Source: Corynebacterium yonathiae (GTDB lineage Bacteria; Actinomycetota; Actinomycetes; Mycobacteriales; Mycobacteriaceae). Taken from it: a DNA stretch of 64,000 nucleotides. The DNA is taken from NCBI RefSeq assembly GCF_022288805.1, contig NZ_JAKOPM010000006.1, positions 59,616-123,615 of the forward strand, given 5' to 3'. Every line of letters starts with the position of its first letter. The stretch's first letter is position 1. Under the pieces are notes generated by a model. The model did no database searches and was not told where the DNA came from. It was given only the letters and a program-made list of their open reading frames with translations. Of the stretch, positions 49,901-58,644 are shown one piece after another. The translations under genes were made by a program, and so were the position numbers.

Positions 49901-49944
49901 GGGCTCCACCGCGGACTGAGCCCCCGCTAGGCCTAGGCGGCAGT

Positions 49945-49985
49945 GGCCGAACCGAGAGAATTTCCTCCTCGGTTCGGCCTTTTCT
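49945..49985 (+). terminator. Intrinsic terminator of rmlA2
   Basis: GGCCGAACCGA (49945-49955) pairs with TCGGTTCGGCC (49969-49979), followed by TTTTCTG. It ends the rmlA2 transcript before the whcD promoter region. Confidence 0.88.
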
Positions 49986-50413
49986 GTATGGGGCTAATTT
50001 GTTCGCCGCTCTTAACCTGCCGCCACGGGGTGGCGTCGGTGCAGTCTGACAGCGAGGTTGGATCCCTTCTTTGTGAAATTGTGCGCGCGACACGCCGGGC
50101 TTTTCTGAAAATTGTTGACAGAAAAACGGGCCACCACTACATGTAGTACCCCCTACCTACACCCCCATAGGGGATCGGGTGTTACAAATGTGACGCATGG
50201 GGATCGTGTGCTGCGTTTTTGTCGGAAAGTGCAAAGAAGCCGCCAATTCGGGTTGACGATATTTAGTGATCCGGTGTGAAATTACATCAGTGAAAGAAAC
50301 GGCGACCGACGCTGTTACTTCCATAAGGTCCCAGCGGGGGTTGCCCGAGGGGAATGTGGTGTACAGTCGGTCGCGCTGATGAGAATTACCCAACCTCGGA
50401 GAAAGGAAAAGGC
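49986..50413 (+). promoter_or_regulatory. Long upstream region of whcD
   Basis: More than 400 bases without a gene. TTGACA (50115-50120) and TACATG (50138-50143) are 17 bases apart, and a second TTGACG lies near 50253, so at least two promoters are possible. GAAAGGAAAAGG serves as the ribosome-binding region. Long leaders are common for whiB genes; I see no clear hairpin. Confidence 0.5.
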
Positions 50414-50716
50414 GTGGACAAAATGGCTAATAACAACGCCATTCTCCGTGGCGGTGCTGCTGCAGAGATGTCGCTCGATGAACTCTTCGGTGCCGTCGAG
50501 CAGGAGTGGCAGGACCAGGCGCTGTGTGCGCAGACGGACCCCGAAGCATTCTTCCCTGAAAAGGGAGGCTCTACCCGTGAGGCCAAGCGCATCTGCCAGG
50601 CCTGCGCGGTGCGCGATGAATGTCTCGAGTACGCGCTGGAGCACGATGAACGCTTCGGCATCTGGGGCGGGCTATCGGACCGCGAACGCCGCCGCCTCAA
50701 GCGCGAGATTGGATAA
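50414..50716 (+). CDS. whcD: WhiB2-type regulator WhcD
   Basis: The 100-residue iron-sulfur regulator has the four WhiB cysteines at 38, 61, 64 and 70 (C-x22-CxxC-x5-C), the turn GIWGGLS (82-88) and a basic C-terminus (RERRRLKRE) for DNA binding. It corresponds to WhiB2/WhmD, which governs septation and division genes in mycobacteria and corynebacteria. GTG 50414 fits the ribosome-binding region; ATG 50423 is an alternative that would shorten it by three residues. It stands between rmlA2 and the Rv3259-like gene as in related genomes. Confidence 0.93.
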   Translation: MDKMANNNAILRGGAAAEMSLDELFGAVEQEWQDQALCAQTDPEAFFPEKGGSTREAKRICQACAVRDECLEYALEHDERFGIWGGLSDRERRRLKREIG

Positions 50717-50726
50717 TTAAGGTATC

Positions 50727-50774
50727 CAGAAATGCCTCTGGCCAGCACGTAATGTGCGGCCAGGGGCATTTCTG
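50727..50774. terminator. Bidirectional terminator between whcD and the Rv3259-like gene
   Basis: CAGAAATGCCTCTGGCC pairs with GGCCAGGGGCATTTCTG around an inner stem (AGCAC/GTGC). The two genes are convergent, so this long hairpin probably ends both transcripts. Confidence 0.8.
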
Positions 50775-50808
50775 CTGTCTGTTCTGGTGCCTGGGGGCTT
50801 AAGGGTGG

Positions 50809-51279
50809 CTACCAGCCATAGCGCGGGTCTACTTCCTCGGGATCTAGGTTGAGGTAGTTGGCCACGAGTGCGGTTATAACGGTGCCTAGGAGCTCGGAGC
50901 GTTCGGACGCGCTAGAAGCGCGCTGCTCGATCGGCATGCGGAAGATAACCAAACGGGCGCGGGTGGGGTGGCCTGCGGAATCTACACCAGCAGGAACTAC
51001 CCGGCCGAGGGGGACTGGACCATCGGCAATAATCTCATCCGGCAGCACGGTCATATCGGGCGAAAGCCGCATACGTGGAATGGTGTCTACAGCCAGGTCG
51101 AGGCCGCGCAACTGTGGTGCGAAAGAGTTTTGGATAGGGGCATAAGCCTCCAAGACGGCCATGTCGAAGTGCTCGCGCGCGCTGCGGTAACGCGGAGTCT
51201 GCTGAGGAAGGAGGGGCCCGTGCATGCCGTGGCCGTGGCGGTCACGGGCGGGACGGATATGCGGGCGAACGGCGGTCAT
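50809..51279 (-). CDS. Rv3259-like 'metallopeptidase family' protein without HExxH
   Basis: The 156-residue protein matches the actinobacterial family found next to whiB2 (Rv3259): a His/Arg-rich start (RDRHGHGMHGPLLP), FDMAVLEAYAPIQ, LAVDTIPRM, and ARLVIFRMPIEQRA. Family members are annotated as minimal zincins, but the expected HExxH is replaced here by GTVITALVANYLNLDPEEVDP, so catalysis is unlikely. I chose ATG 51279 (AGGGG upstream); the frame extends to 51324 without homology. Its promoter is shared with the DUF3499 gene. Confidence 0.78.
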   Translation of the reverse strand: MTAVRPHIRPARDRHGHGMHGPLLPQQTPRYRSAREHFDMAVLEAYAPIQNSFAPQLRGLDLAVDTIPRMRLSPDMTVLPDEIIADGPVPLGRVVPAGVDSAGHPTRARLVIFRMPIEQRASSASERSELLGTVITALVANYLNLDPEEVDPRYGW

Positions 51280-51375
51280 GCCCCTGATTCTATGGTGCCG
51301 GCCGACCGGATTTTGCGTAGCCACGCCGGAGTGGAGACTATCTAAATCTCAACCAAGGGTTTAGACTTATGCGCT

Positions 51376-51843
51376 GTGACTATTTCTCGCCATTGCTCCC
51401 GCCCAGGCTGCGGCCGTCCCGCCGTGGCGACATTGACCTACGCTTATGCGGACCAGACGGCCGTCGTCGGACCGCTGGCGGAAGAAGAGAACCCACATAG
51501 CTGGGATTTGTGCGCCACCCACCGTGACCGCATTTCCGCCCCAGTGGGCTGGGAGCTGGTGCGCGTGGACCGCATCGAGCTAGACGAGGAAGACGATTTG
51601 ATGGCGCTGGCAGAGGCTGTCAAGGAAGATGGCCGCGTCACCACCGGCTTGGTTGATGACCGCAGCGCCGGCTCCGGCGCAGACCCTATCGACTACTCCG
51701 CGACCTTTGATGGTGCGGACCCCGCTAACTCGAATCACCCAGTCTTTCGCACCCGTCGCGTAGCTTATGCCAAAAAGGCACGCCGCGCCCACCTTTCGGT
51801 AGTGCCCGATGAAACGGCGCCAGCCGAGCCGGAACAGGACTGA
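51376..51843 (+). CDS. DUF3499 family protein
   Basis: This 155-residue protein is the Rv3258c-type DUF3499 conserved in Actinobacteria. An N-terminal CSRPGCGRPA and WDLCATHRDR give a likely four-ligand zinc site (Cys, Cys, Cys, His), followed by ISAPVGWELVRVD. The C-terminal half is acidic and then basic without known motifs. Its position just upstream of pmmA is conserved across corynebacteria and mycobacteria. Function unknown. Confidence 0.82.
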   Translation: MTISRHCSRPGCGRPAVATLTYAYADQTAVVGPLAEEENPHSWDLCATHRDRISAPVGWELVRVDRIELDEEDDLMALAEAVKEDGRVTTGLVDDRSAGSGADPIDYSATFDGADPANSNHPVFRTRRVAYAKKARRAHLSVVPDETAPAEPEQD

Positions 51844-51897
51844 CACGTACCCCGTGGTGCGATAGTTTCCCAGCCGGCGGGGGTACTATTGCAGGTT

Positions 51898-53265
51898 ATG
51901 CGTACTCGTGAGCATCTTGATGCAGTAATTAAGGCCTATGACGTCCGTGGCGTCGTGGGCGAAGATATCGATGAGAACTTCGTGCGCGATACGGGCGCCG
52001 CGTTTGCCGCCATCTTGCGGGAAGAAGGTGAAAATACCGTGGCCGTCGGCCACGACATGCGCCCGTCCTCGCCGGCTTTGGCGCGCGCTTTTGCTGAGGG
52101 CGTGACCTCACAGGGGCTTAACGTGACCTTGCTCGGTCTGACCTCTACCGATGAGCTCTACTATGCCGCCGGCTCCCTGGAATGCGCGGGCGCGATGTTT
52201 ACCGCCTCCCATAACCCGGCTAAGTACAACGGCATTAAGCTCTGCCGAGCTGGCGCGGTGCCAGTGGGACAAGAAACTGGCCTAGAGCAAATCAAGCAGA
52301 TGCTTATCGAAGGCACCCCAGAGTTCACCGGCACCCCAGGTGCGATTGCCGAGCAGGAGATTTTGGCCGGCTACGCAGACTTCCTGCGCAAGCTGGTACC
52401 GCTAGAGGATTCCAAGCCGCTCGTCGTGGCCGTTGATGCCGCAAACGGCATGGGCGGCCACACTGTGCCAGCTGTCTTTGATGGTCTGCCTTTCGACGTC
52501 CGCGACTTGTATTTCGAGCTTGACGGTACCTTCCCGAACCACGAGGCTAACCCCCTCGATCCGAAGAATCTGGTGGACCTGCAGAAGTTCACCGTGGATC
52601 AAAAGGCCGATATTGGCTTGGCATTCGACGGCGATGCAGACCGCTGCTTCGTCGTGGATGAAAAGGGCCAGCCGGTCTCGCCATCCGCTATCTGCGCACT
52701 GGTGGCCGAGCGCTACCTAGAAAAGTTCCCCGGCGCTACCATCATCCACAACCTGATTACCTCCAAGACCGTGCCGGAGCTTATTCAGGAAAAGGGCGGC
52801 ACCCCGGTGCGCACCCGCGTGGGCCACTCTTTCATTAAGGCACAGATGGCCGAGCACAAGGCTGCCTTCGGCGGCGAGCACTCCGCGCACTACTACTTCC
52901 AGGAGTTCTGGAACGCGGACTCCGGCATGCTCGCTGCCATGCATGTGCTGGCCGCGCTTGGCCAGTCCGATAAGCCGCTGAGCGAGCTCATGGCGGAGTA
53001 CTCCCGCTATGAGGCCTCCGGTGAAATCAACTCCACTGTGGAGGACCAGAAGGCCGCTACCCAGGCGGTGCTGGATGAGCTGGCGGACAAGATTGAGTCC
53101 GTCGACGAGCTCGATGGCGTGACCGTCGAGCTCAAGGGAACCGAGGCGTGGTTCAATGTGCGCGCTTCCAATACGGAGCCGCTGTTGCGCCTCAACGTAG
53201 AGGCAAAGACCGCCGACGAAGTTCAGGCCATCGTTGACGAAGTCCTCGCCATCATCCGCCGCTAA
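51898..53265 (+). CDS. pmmA: Phosphomannomutase PmmA/ManB
   Basis: This 455-residue alpha-phosphohexomutase converts mannose-6-phosphate to mannose-1-phosphate. The catalytic phosphoserine is Ser104 in TASHNPAKYNG; the Mg2+ loop is FDGDADRCF; the sugar loop is GGEHSAHYYF; and the phosphate-binding C-terminus has VRASNTEPLLRL. ATG 51898 follows TACTAT (51884-51889) by eight bases without a good ribosome-binding site, so it may be leaderless; a TTG nine bases earlier is the alternative. Its stop overlaps the convergent fpr2 stop. Confidence 0.95.
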   Translation: MRTREHLDAVIKAYDVRGVVGEDIDENFVRDTGAAFAAILREEGENTVAVGHDMRPSSPALARAFAEGVTSQGLNVTLLGLTSTDELYYAAGSLECAGAMFTASHNPAKYNGIKLCRAGAVPVGQETGLEQIKQMLIEGTPEFTGTPGAIAEQEILAGYADFLRKLVPLEDSKPLVVAVDAANGMGGHTVPAVFDGLPFDVRDLYFELDGTFPNHEANPLDPKNLVDLQKFTVDQKADIGLAFDGDADRCFVVDEKGQPVSPSAICALVAERYLEKFPGATIIHNLITSKTVPELIQEKGGTPVRTRVGHSFIKAQMAEHKAAFGGEHSAHYYFQEFWNADSGMLAAMHVLAALGQSDKPLSELMAEYSRYEASGEINSTVEDQKAATQAVLDELADKIESVDELDGVTVELKGTEAWFNVRASNTEPLLRLNVEAKTADEVQAIVDEVLAIIRR

Positions 53266-54617
53266 ACTTCGGCGCGCGAGTGGGAGACCATGTCCTCCCA
53301 CTCCACGAATTTCTTGCGCTCGCGGCCCTCGCGCTCGCCAAGTGCGCGCTCGGCCGCGTCTAAACGCTGCCAGTCTTGCCACGTCAAGTATTCGATTCCC
53401 CGCTCGCTAAGGACCTCGGTGATGTCTGCGGCGCTGGAAGGGGAGGGGAGGGCGCCGGAGGCGGCGTCGGCAAGCAGCATGCCAATTGTCTCCGTGGCAT
53501 CGGACTTGGTATTGCCAATGAGCCCCACTGGCCCGCGCTTAATCCACCCGGTGGTGTACAGGCCCGGAACTACCTCGCCGGCCGCATCGATGACATGGCC
53601 GCCATCGTTATTGATGACGTTTTTGTCCTCGTTAAAGGGCACGCCATCGACTGCATCGGAGCGGTAGCCGGTGGCGAAATAGACCGCCTGGACCGGCCAC
53701 TCGGTGAACTTCCCAGTACCGTGCACGCTGCCATCTCCATTAAGGGCGGTGCGTTCGGTCTTAATCCCGCAGACTTTGCCGTCCTTCCCCAAAATCTCCA
53801 CCGGCTTCTCAAAGAGGTGAATCTGCAGGGTGTGCGGTGCCTTTTTAGGATCGCGGATGGCGTATTGTTCAAGCACCTGGCATACCAAGTCGGTGGACTT
53901 GCTTTCTTGGCGCGCGGCCAGGGAAGCCTCGTCGTAGTCAATGTCTTCGGGAGAGACCACGACATTAATGGACGCGGAATGGTCCAGCTCCTTGAGCTCC
54001 TGCGGAGTGAACTTGGCCTGCGCCGGGCCGCGCCGGCCGAAGACGCGAACGGTCTCGGCCTGGTTCTGGGATAGGGACTCGTAGACATTATCGGGGATTT
54101 CGGTGACCTTGAGCTCTTCGCCGGTCTTCGCCAAAATGCGGGAGACGTCAAGGCCCACATTGCCCACGCCGATGACTGCAACCTCCTTCGCAGAAAGATC
54201 CCAATTGCGCTCGAAGCGCGGGTTGCCATCGTAGAAGCCAACGAACTCGCCGGCACCATGCACGCCGTCGAGGTCCGCGCCGGGGATATCGCGGTGGCGG
54301 TCGCCCACGGCGCCGGTGGCAAAGACCACGGCATCATAATGCTGCTGCAGTTCATCGACGGTGATGTCGCGCCCGATGTGCACGTTGGTCAGCAAGCGAA
54401 TCTGCTCGGTATCGAGCACACGGTGAAGCGACTTGATGATCCCCTTAATGCGTGGGTGGTCCGGCGCTACGCCGTAACGGATAAGGCCAAAGGGGGCGGG
54501 CATCTGCTCGATAAGATCAATGTGTACCTCGCCGCCAGTCTTCTTAACCAAGATATCGGAGGCGTAGATGCCGGCCGGGCCGGCACCGATAACGGCTACT
54601 TTTAAGGGCTGATTCAT
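53262..54617 (-). CDS. fpr2: Ferredoxin/flavodoxin-NADP+ reductase Fpr2
   Basis: The 451-residue FprA-type flavoprotein has an FAD-binding GAGPAG (11-16), an NADP-binding VIGVGNVGLDVSR (~148), VRVFGRRGPAQAKFTPQELKEL and the C-terminal GLYTTGWIKRGPVGLIGNTKSDA. It passes electrons from NADPH to the ferredoxin that feeds sulfite reductase; in C. glutamicum fpr2 heads the cysIX cluster. Here it is divergent from cysI across 250 bases of shared regulatory DNA. Its minus orientation makes it convergent with pmmA. Confidence 0.93.
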   Translation of the reverse strand: MNQPLKVAVIGAGPAGIYASDILVKKTGGEVHIDLIEQMPAPFGLIRYGVAPDHPRIKGIIKSLHRVLDTEQIRLLTNVHIGRDITVDELQQHYDAVVFATGAVGDRHRDIPGADLDGVHGAGEFVGFYDGNPRFERNWDLSAKEVAVIGVGNVGLDVSRILAKTGEELKVTEIPDNVYESLSQNQAETVRVFGRRGPAQAKFTPQELKELDHSASINVVVSPEDIDYDEASLAARQESKSTDLVCQVLEQYAIRDPKKAPHTLQIHLFEKPVEILGKDGKVCGIKTERTALNGDGSVHGTGKFTEWPVQAVYFATGYRSDAVDGVPFNEDKNVINNDGGHVIDAAGEVVPGLYTTGWIKRGPVGLIGNTKSDATETIGMLLADAASGALPSPSSAADITEVLSERGIEYLTWQDWQRLDAAERALGEREGRERKKFVEWEDMVSHSRAEV

Positions 54618-54869
54618 GCTGTGCGAAGGCCTTTCTCTTTCTCGCGGGGCTAGACCGCTGGGTTCATTTTCTTAGCTTTATTTTTCTGGCAATTGAACCG
54701 TCTAGTCTAGGTTGCGGCAAGCAGGCGAATTAGATTCTAATAATGGTCTGACGTCTGCCCTGCTCATCGAGTTTTTTCACTTGAAATTAAACAAGACCGC
54801 TTTGTCTGCTCAATTTAGACGGGTAGGTTGTCTTTCAATACTTTGGAAAGGCAGGTTGAGATCTACACC

Positions 54870-56546
54870 ATGACCACCGCGACTAATGCTAAGCGCACTC
54901 CCCGTGCCAAAAAGCCTGAAGGCCAATGGAAGATTGACGGTACCGAGCCCCTCAATAACGATGAGGTAATTAAGCAGGAAGACGGCGGGCTATCGGCCAA
55001 GCAGCGCGTCATCGATATTTATTCTAAGCAGGGATTTTCCTCCATCCCAGCCGATGACCTAGCCCCGCGATTCAAGTGGTTAGGTCTTTATACTCAGCGC
55101 AACCAGAACTTGGGCGGCGAGATGACCGCCAAATTATCTAATGCGGAGCTGCAGGATGAGTACTTCATGATGCGCGTGCGCTTCGACGGTGGTCGTGCCG
55201 ATCCCGCCAAGCTGCGCGCTGTGGGTGAGATCTCGCGTGATTATGCCCGCTCTACCGCGGACTTCACGGACCGCCAAAATATCCAGCTGCATTGGATTCG
55301 TATCGAGGATGTGCCCACCATTTGGGACAAGCTCGAGTCGGTCGGCCTAAGTACGCTAATGGGGTGTGGCGACGTTCCCCGCGTCATTTTGGGCTCGCCA
55401 GTTGCAGGTGTGGCCGAGGACGAGGTTATCGACGCCACCCCGGCCATCGAGGAGATTAAAAATAACTACCTGCCGCGCGAGGAGTTTCATAATCTGCCGC
55501 GCAAATTTAAAACCGCGATCTCTGGCAATGCCCGCCAGGACGTTACGCATGAAATTCAAGACGTCGCCTTCGTAGGCGTGAACCATCCCGAGTACGGCCC
55601 GGGGTTCGACTGCTTCGTCGGTGGTGGCTTGTCCACCAATCCGATGCTCTCGCAGTCCCTCGGCGCCTGGGTGCCCCTAGAACGCGTGCCTGAGGTGTGG
55701 GCAGGTGTGGTCGGTATCTTCCGTGATTACGGCTTCCGCCGCAATCGCAACCGTGCCCGCCTGAAGTTCTTGGTGGCCAAGTGGGGCATCGAAAAGTTCC
55801 GTCAGGTGCTGGAAGAAGAATACCTTGATAAGCCCTTACTCGATGGCATCCCGCTGGAGATCAATCCCGGTTCCCGCGATCACCTAGGCGTGCATCGCCA
55901 GAAGGACGGCAAATTCTACGTAGGCGTAAAACCCACCGTAGGTCACGCCACCGGCGAGCAGCTCATTGCAATCGCAGACGTGGCCGAGAAATTCGGTATC
56001 ACTCGCATCCGCACCACCCCGATGAAGGAGCTTCTATTCCTCGATGTGGAGGAAAAAGATATCCCGGCTCTGTCCCGTGCGCTCGATGAGACCGGACTGT
56101 ACTCCCAGCCCTCCGAATTCCGCCGCGGTGTCATTTCCTGCACCGGCTTGGAGTTCTGCAAGCTTGCGCACGTGACCACCAAGGCTCGTGCCATCGAATT
56201 GGTGGACATCCTGGAAGACACCCTGGGTGATTTGGATGTGCCGATTTCCATTGCGCTTAATGGTTGCCCCAACGCCTGTGCACGTTCGCAGGTTTCGGAC
56301 ATCGGCTTGAAAGGCCAGATTGTCACCGACACAGAGGGCAACCGCGTGGAAGGCTTTCAAGTTCATTTGGGCGGCGCGCTTGGCTTGTCACCAGACTGGG
56401 GGCGCAAGCTGCGCGGCCACAAGGTCGTGGCCGATGAGGTGCCCGATTACGTCATTCGCTTGGTCAATAAATACAAAGAGCAGCGCGAAAAAGGCGAGCA
56501 ATTCCGCCACTGGGTCTTGCGCGCAGAAGAGGAGGACTTGCAGTGA
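54870..56546 (+). CDS. cysI: Assimilatory sulfite reductase CysI (ferredoxin type)
   Basis: This 558-residue siroheme/4Fe-4S enzyme reduces sulfite to sulfide. The cluster ligands are Cys424 and Cys430 (CTGLEFC) and Cys466 and Cys470 (NGCPNAC). The N-terminal NFHNLPRKFK-like HNLPRKFKTAISG and substrate-binding RFDGG and QNIQLHW segments fit. It closely follows C. glutamicum CysI, including the KPEGQWKIDGTEPLN start, so sulfite rather than nitrite is the likely substrate. ATG 54870 begins the homologous N-terminus. The last base pairs overlap cysX. Confidence 0.94.
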   Translation: MTTATNAKRTPRAKKPEGQWKIDGTEPLNNDEVIKQEDGGLSAKQRVIDIYSKQGFSSIPADDLAPRFKWLGLYTQRNQNLGGEMTAKLSNAELQDEYFMMRVRFDGGRADPAKLRAVGEISRDYARSTADFTDRQNIQLHWIRIEDVPTIWDKLESVGLSTLMGCGDVPRVILGSPVAGVAEDEVIDATPAIEEIKNNYLPREEFHNLPRKFKTAISGNARQDVTHEIQDVAFVGVNHPEYGPGFDCFVGGGLSTNPMLSQSLGAWVPLERVPEVWAGVVGIFRDYGFRRNRNRARLKFLVAKWGIEKFRQVLEEEYLDKPLLDGIPLEINPGSRDHLGVHRQKDGKFYVGVKPTVGHATGEQLIAIADVAEKFGITRIRTTPMKELLFLDVEEKDIPALSRALDETGLYSQPSEFRRGVISCTGLEFCKLAHVTTKARAIELVDILEDTLGDLDVPISIALNGCPNACARSQVSDIGLKGQIVTDTEGNRVEGFQVHLGGALGLSPDWGRKLRGHKVVADEVPDYVIRLVNKYKEQREKGEQFRHWVLRAEEEDLQ

Positions 56547-56794
56547 ATTTTCGCCGCCAGCCCAATCCCAACCGTAACCATCCCAGCTTCTGCCCCTATT
56601 GCGCTGGCACTGATCTCTTCCCAGATGATGAAGATGACTTTGCCTGGAAGTGCCAGGAATGCCTGCGGATTTTCTCCGTGCGCTTTCACGGACAAGATGA
56701 TGCCCCGGTAGCCCCCGCACCGGCCGTGTCCTCCAACGAAGCCCTGCAGCGCTCGCTTGCCCGCCGCGGTCACACCACGGCGCCGAAGGCCTAA
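56543..56794 (+). CDS. cysX: CysX, small zinc-ribbon/ferredoxin-like protein
   Basis: The 83-residue protein has two CxxC pairs (Cys17-Cys20 and Cys37-Cys40; CPYC and CQEC) flanking an acidic loop. It follows cysI with a 4-base overlap (GTGA), as cysX does in C. glutamicum, where it is proposed to act as the electron carrier or partner for CysI. The pattern reads as a zinc ribbon or a minimal Fe-S carrier; the sequence alone does not decide. A GTG start is used. Confidence 0.87.
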   Translation: MNFRRQPNPNRNHPSFCPYCAGTDLFPDDEDDFAWKCQECLRIFSVRFHGQDDAPVAPAPAVSSNEALQRSLARRGHTTAPKA

Positions 56795-56804
56795 GGATGC
56801 CACT

Positions 56805-57491
56805 ATGCCCGCACTCATTACCCTGTCCCACGGTTCGCGACACCCGGGCGCTGCGGCCGGCATCGAGGAGCTGACCCGGGCCACGGGATTGCGCCCGGCC
56901 CGCGCGGCGCACCTGGAATTTAACGAGCCCGATCTCACTACGGCTGCGCTCGAGCTTGCCCGACTGGGCGAGACCGACGCTGTTGTGGTTCCCCTTCTTT
57001 TTACCCAAGGCTACCACCAGCGTGTGGATGTCCCACGCGCGCTTGCCGACGCTTCCCATACCTCTCACCTTTCCCTCCACCTCGCCGCAGGCCTCGGTAC
57101 AGGCGAGGACCTAGCCCGAGTAGTGGCCTCGCGCATCCAGCCCGGTGATGCGCACGTCGTTATCTATTCTGTCGGCTCTTCCGATGCCGCGGCGAACGCT
57201 GCCATACGTGGGCTCGCCCAACGCACCTTCGCGCTCACCGGCGTGCCCGCGACGGCAGAATTCGCTACCCGCGGTGGCCGCGAAGGCATTGTGTCTCTGG
57301 GTTGCGAGTATACGAACCCTGCACGCGTGCGTGTTGTTCCACTCTTCGTCACCGAAGGTTTGCTCCTTGATCGCTTGGAAGGCGTTCCCGCAACAGTGGA
57401 CCGCCCGCTAGGTACTGACCTCGCAACTCTCGTTGCAGACCGCTTCTATCACGCCCGCCGCACTGCGCAGGAGGTGTATGCGCCATGCTAA
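56805..57491 (+). CDS. sirB: Sirohydrochlorin ferrochelatase-like protein (CbiX/SirB)
   Basis: The 228-residue protein has a CbiX-like N-terminal repeat (ITLSHGSRHPGA with catalytic His9, then VVVPLLFTQGYHQRVDVP) and a second, weaker repeat (SVGSSDAAAN ... VVPLFVTEGLLLDRL). It inserts iron into sirohydrochlorin to make the siroheme of CysI. ATG 56805 has AAGGA upstream; ATG 56797 is out of frame. It lies 10 bases after cysX and overlaps cysZ by 7 bases. Confidence 0.9.
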   Translation: MPALITLSHGSRHPGAAAGIEELTRATGLRPARAAHLEFNEPDLTTAALELARLGETDAVVVPLLFTQGYHQRVDVPRALADASHTSHLSLHLAAGLGTGEDLARVVASRIQPGDAHVVIYSVGSSDAAANAAIRGLAQRTFALTGVPATAEFATRGGREGIVSLGCEYTNPARVRVVPLFVTEGLLLDRLEGVPATVDRPLGTDLATLVADRFYHARRTAQEVYAPC

Positions 57492-58531
57492 CCCTCATTC
57501 TCATTGCGCTCGCCGGCGCGGCCGCCAACCTCGTAGACGGTGGCATCGGCATGGGCTTCGGCGTCACGTCCACCACCATGCTGCTTCTTGCTGGCCTGGG
57601 CCCCGCCCAGGCCTCTGCCGTCGTACATACTGCCGAGCTGGGCACCACGGCCATCTCCGGATTGAGTCACGCACGCTTCGGCAATGTGGACTGGAAGACT
57701 GCGCTCCGCCTCGGCGTGCCGGGCGGCATTGCCGCCTTTTTGGGGGCCACGCTGCTGTCTAATATCTCTACCGCAGCAGCCGCCCCGGTGACCGCATTCA
57801 TCCTGGTGGGTATCGGCGCTAACCTCGTCTGGCGCTTCTCCCAGCCGCGCCGTCGTGGGTCCGCCTATAAGCGCACCCACTCCACTCCATTTCTCGCCGG
57901 GCTTGGCCTAGTAGGCGGATTCGTCGATTCCACCGGTGGCGGCGGTTGGGGCCCCGTATCGACCTCTACACTCATGGCTATCGGCCGCGAGCAGCCGCGC
58001 CGCATCGTGGGTACGGTCAACGCCGCCGAGTTCCTGGTGACCTTCGGAGCTACCGCAGGTTTTATCTTCGGACTCTGGCACGACATCGTCGCCAACCTGG
58101 CTGCAGTTATCGCGCTGCTTATAGGCGGCGCAATCACTGCGCCCATCGCCGCGTGGCTCATTTCCCGCATCAACCCTGTCTTGCTCGGCGGACTGGTGGG
58201 CACAGCCATCGTGGGATTAAATATCAGCAAGGTTATCGGCGGTGCCGAAACTTATTTCGGTTGGTCAGTGCCGCCGGCGGTTGCCCCAGTGGCCATTGCA
58301 GTTGTGGTCGCAGGCGGTGTGGCTGCCACCATTCGTGGCGCGCTGCGCACTCGGCGTGCGCGTGCCGCAGAACTGGAAGCCGAAAACGCCGAAGAAGCCG
58401 CGCATGCGGATTTCCACGCCCCAGATTATCCGGAGCGTATCACAGCTCACCGCGGCCGCAGCAGCCACGGGTCAGGCGTAACCATCGTGGAGGAGAAAGC
58501 GCCCGAAAGCCCCGCCGCGGACCTTCCGTAA
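57485..58531 (+). CDS. cysZ: CysZ-type sulfate/sulfite permease (TauE/SafE family)
   Basis: The 348-residue membrane protein has about eight helices with the TauE/SafE repeats (AANLVDGGIGMGFGVTSTTMLLLAGL and LGLVGGFVDSTGGGGWGPVSTSTLMAIG) and an extra ~60-residue hydrophilic C-terminal tail. In C. glutamicum the equivalent CysZ is the proposed sulfate importer of the cys cluster. With no cysH/D/N here, uptake of sulfite or a sulfonate is equally possible. It ends convergently with cobA. Confidence 0.88.
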   Translation: MLTLILIALAGAAANLVDGGIGMGFGVTSTTMLLLAGLGPAQASAVVHTAELGTTAISGLSHARFGNVDWKTALRLGVPGGIAAFLGATLLSNISTAAAAPVTAFILVGIGANLVWRFSQPRRRGSAYKRTHSTPFLAGLGLVGGFVDSTGGGGWGPVSTSTLMAIGREQPRRIVGTVNAAEFLVTFGATAGFIFGLWHDIVANLAAVIALLIGGAITAPIAAWLISRINPVLLGGLVGTAIVGLNISKVIGGAETYFGWSVPPAVAPVAIAVVVAGGVAATIRGALRTRRARAAELEAENAEEAAHADFHAPDYPERITAHRGRSSHGSGVTIVEEKAPESPAADLP

Positions 58532-58644
58532 CATTTCCGCCGCGACCTTTGGCCACACAAAGGAACAGAAGCCCGGATCCGATGGGGTGAAACCGCGGCC
58601 GAAAGGTGGCACTCGGACCTTGTGGACCTGTCACCTGCTGTCTG

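Noticed and set aside
54618..54869. Possible McbR/CysR operators (TAGAC and GTCTA half sites) between fpr2 and cysI
   Set aside because: The half sites are present but the spacing does not fit the TAGAC-N6-GTCTA form I know, so no operator is called.
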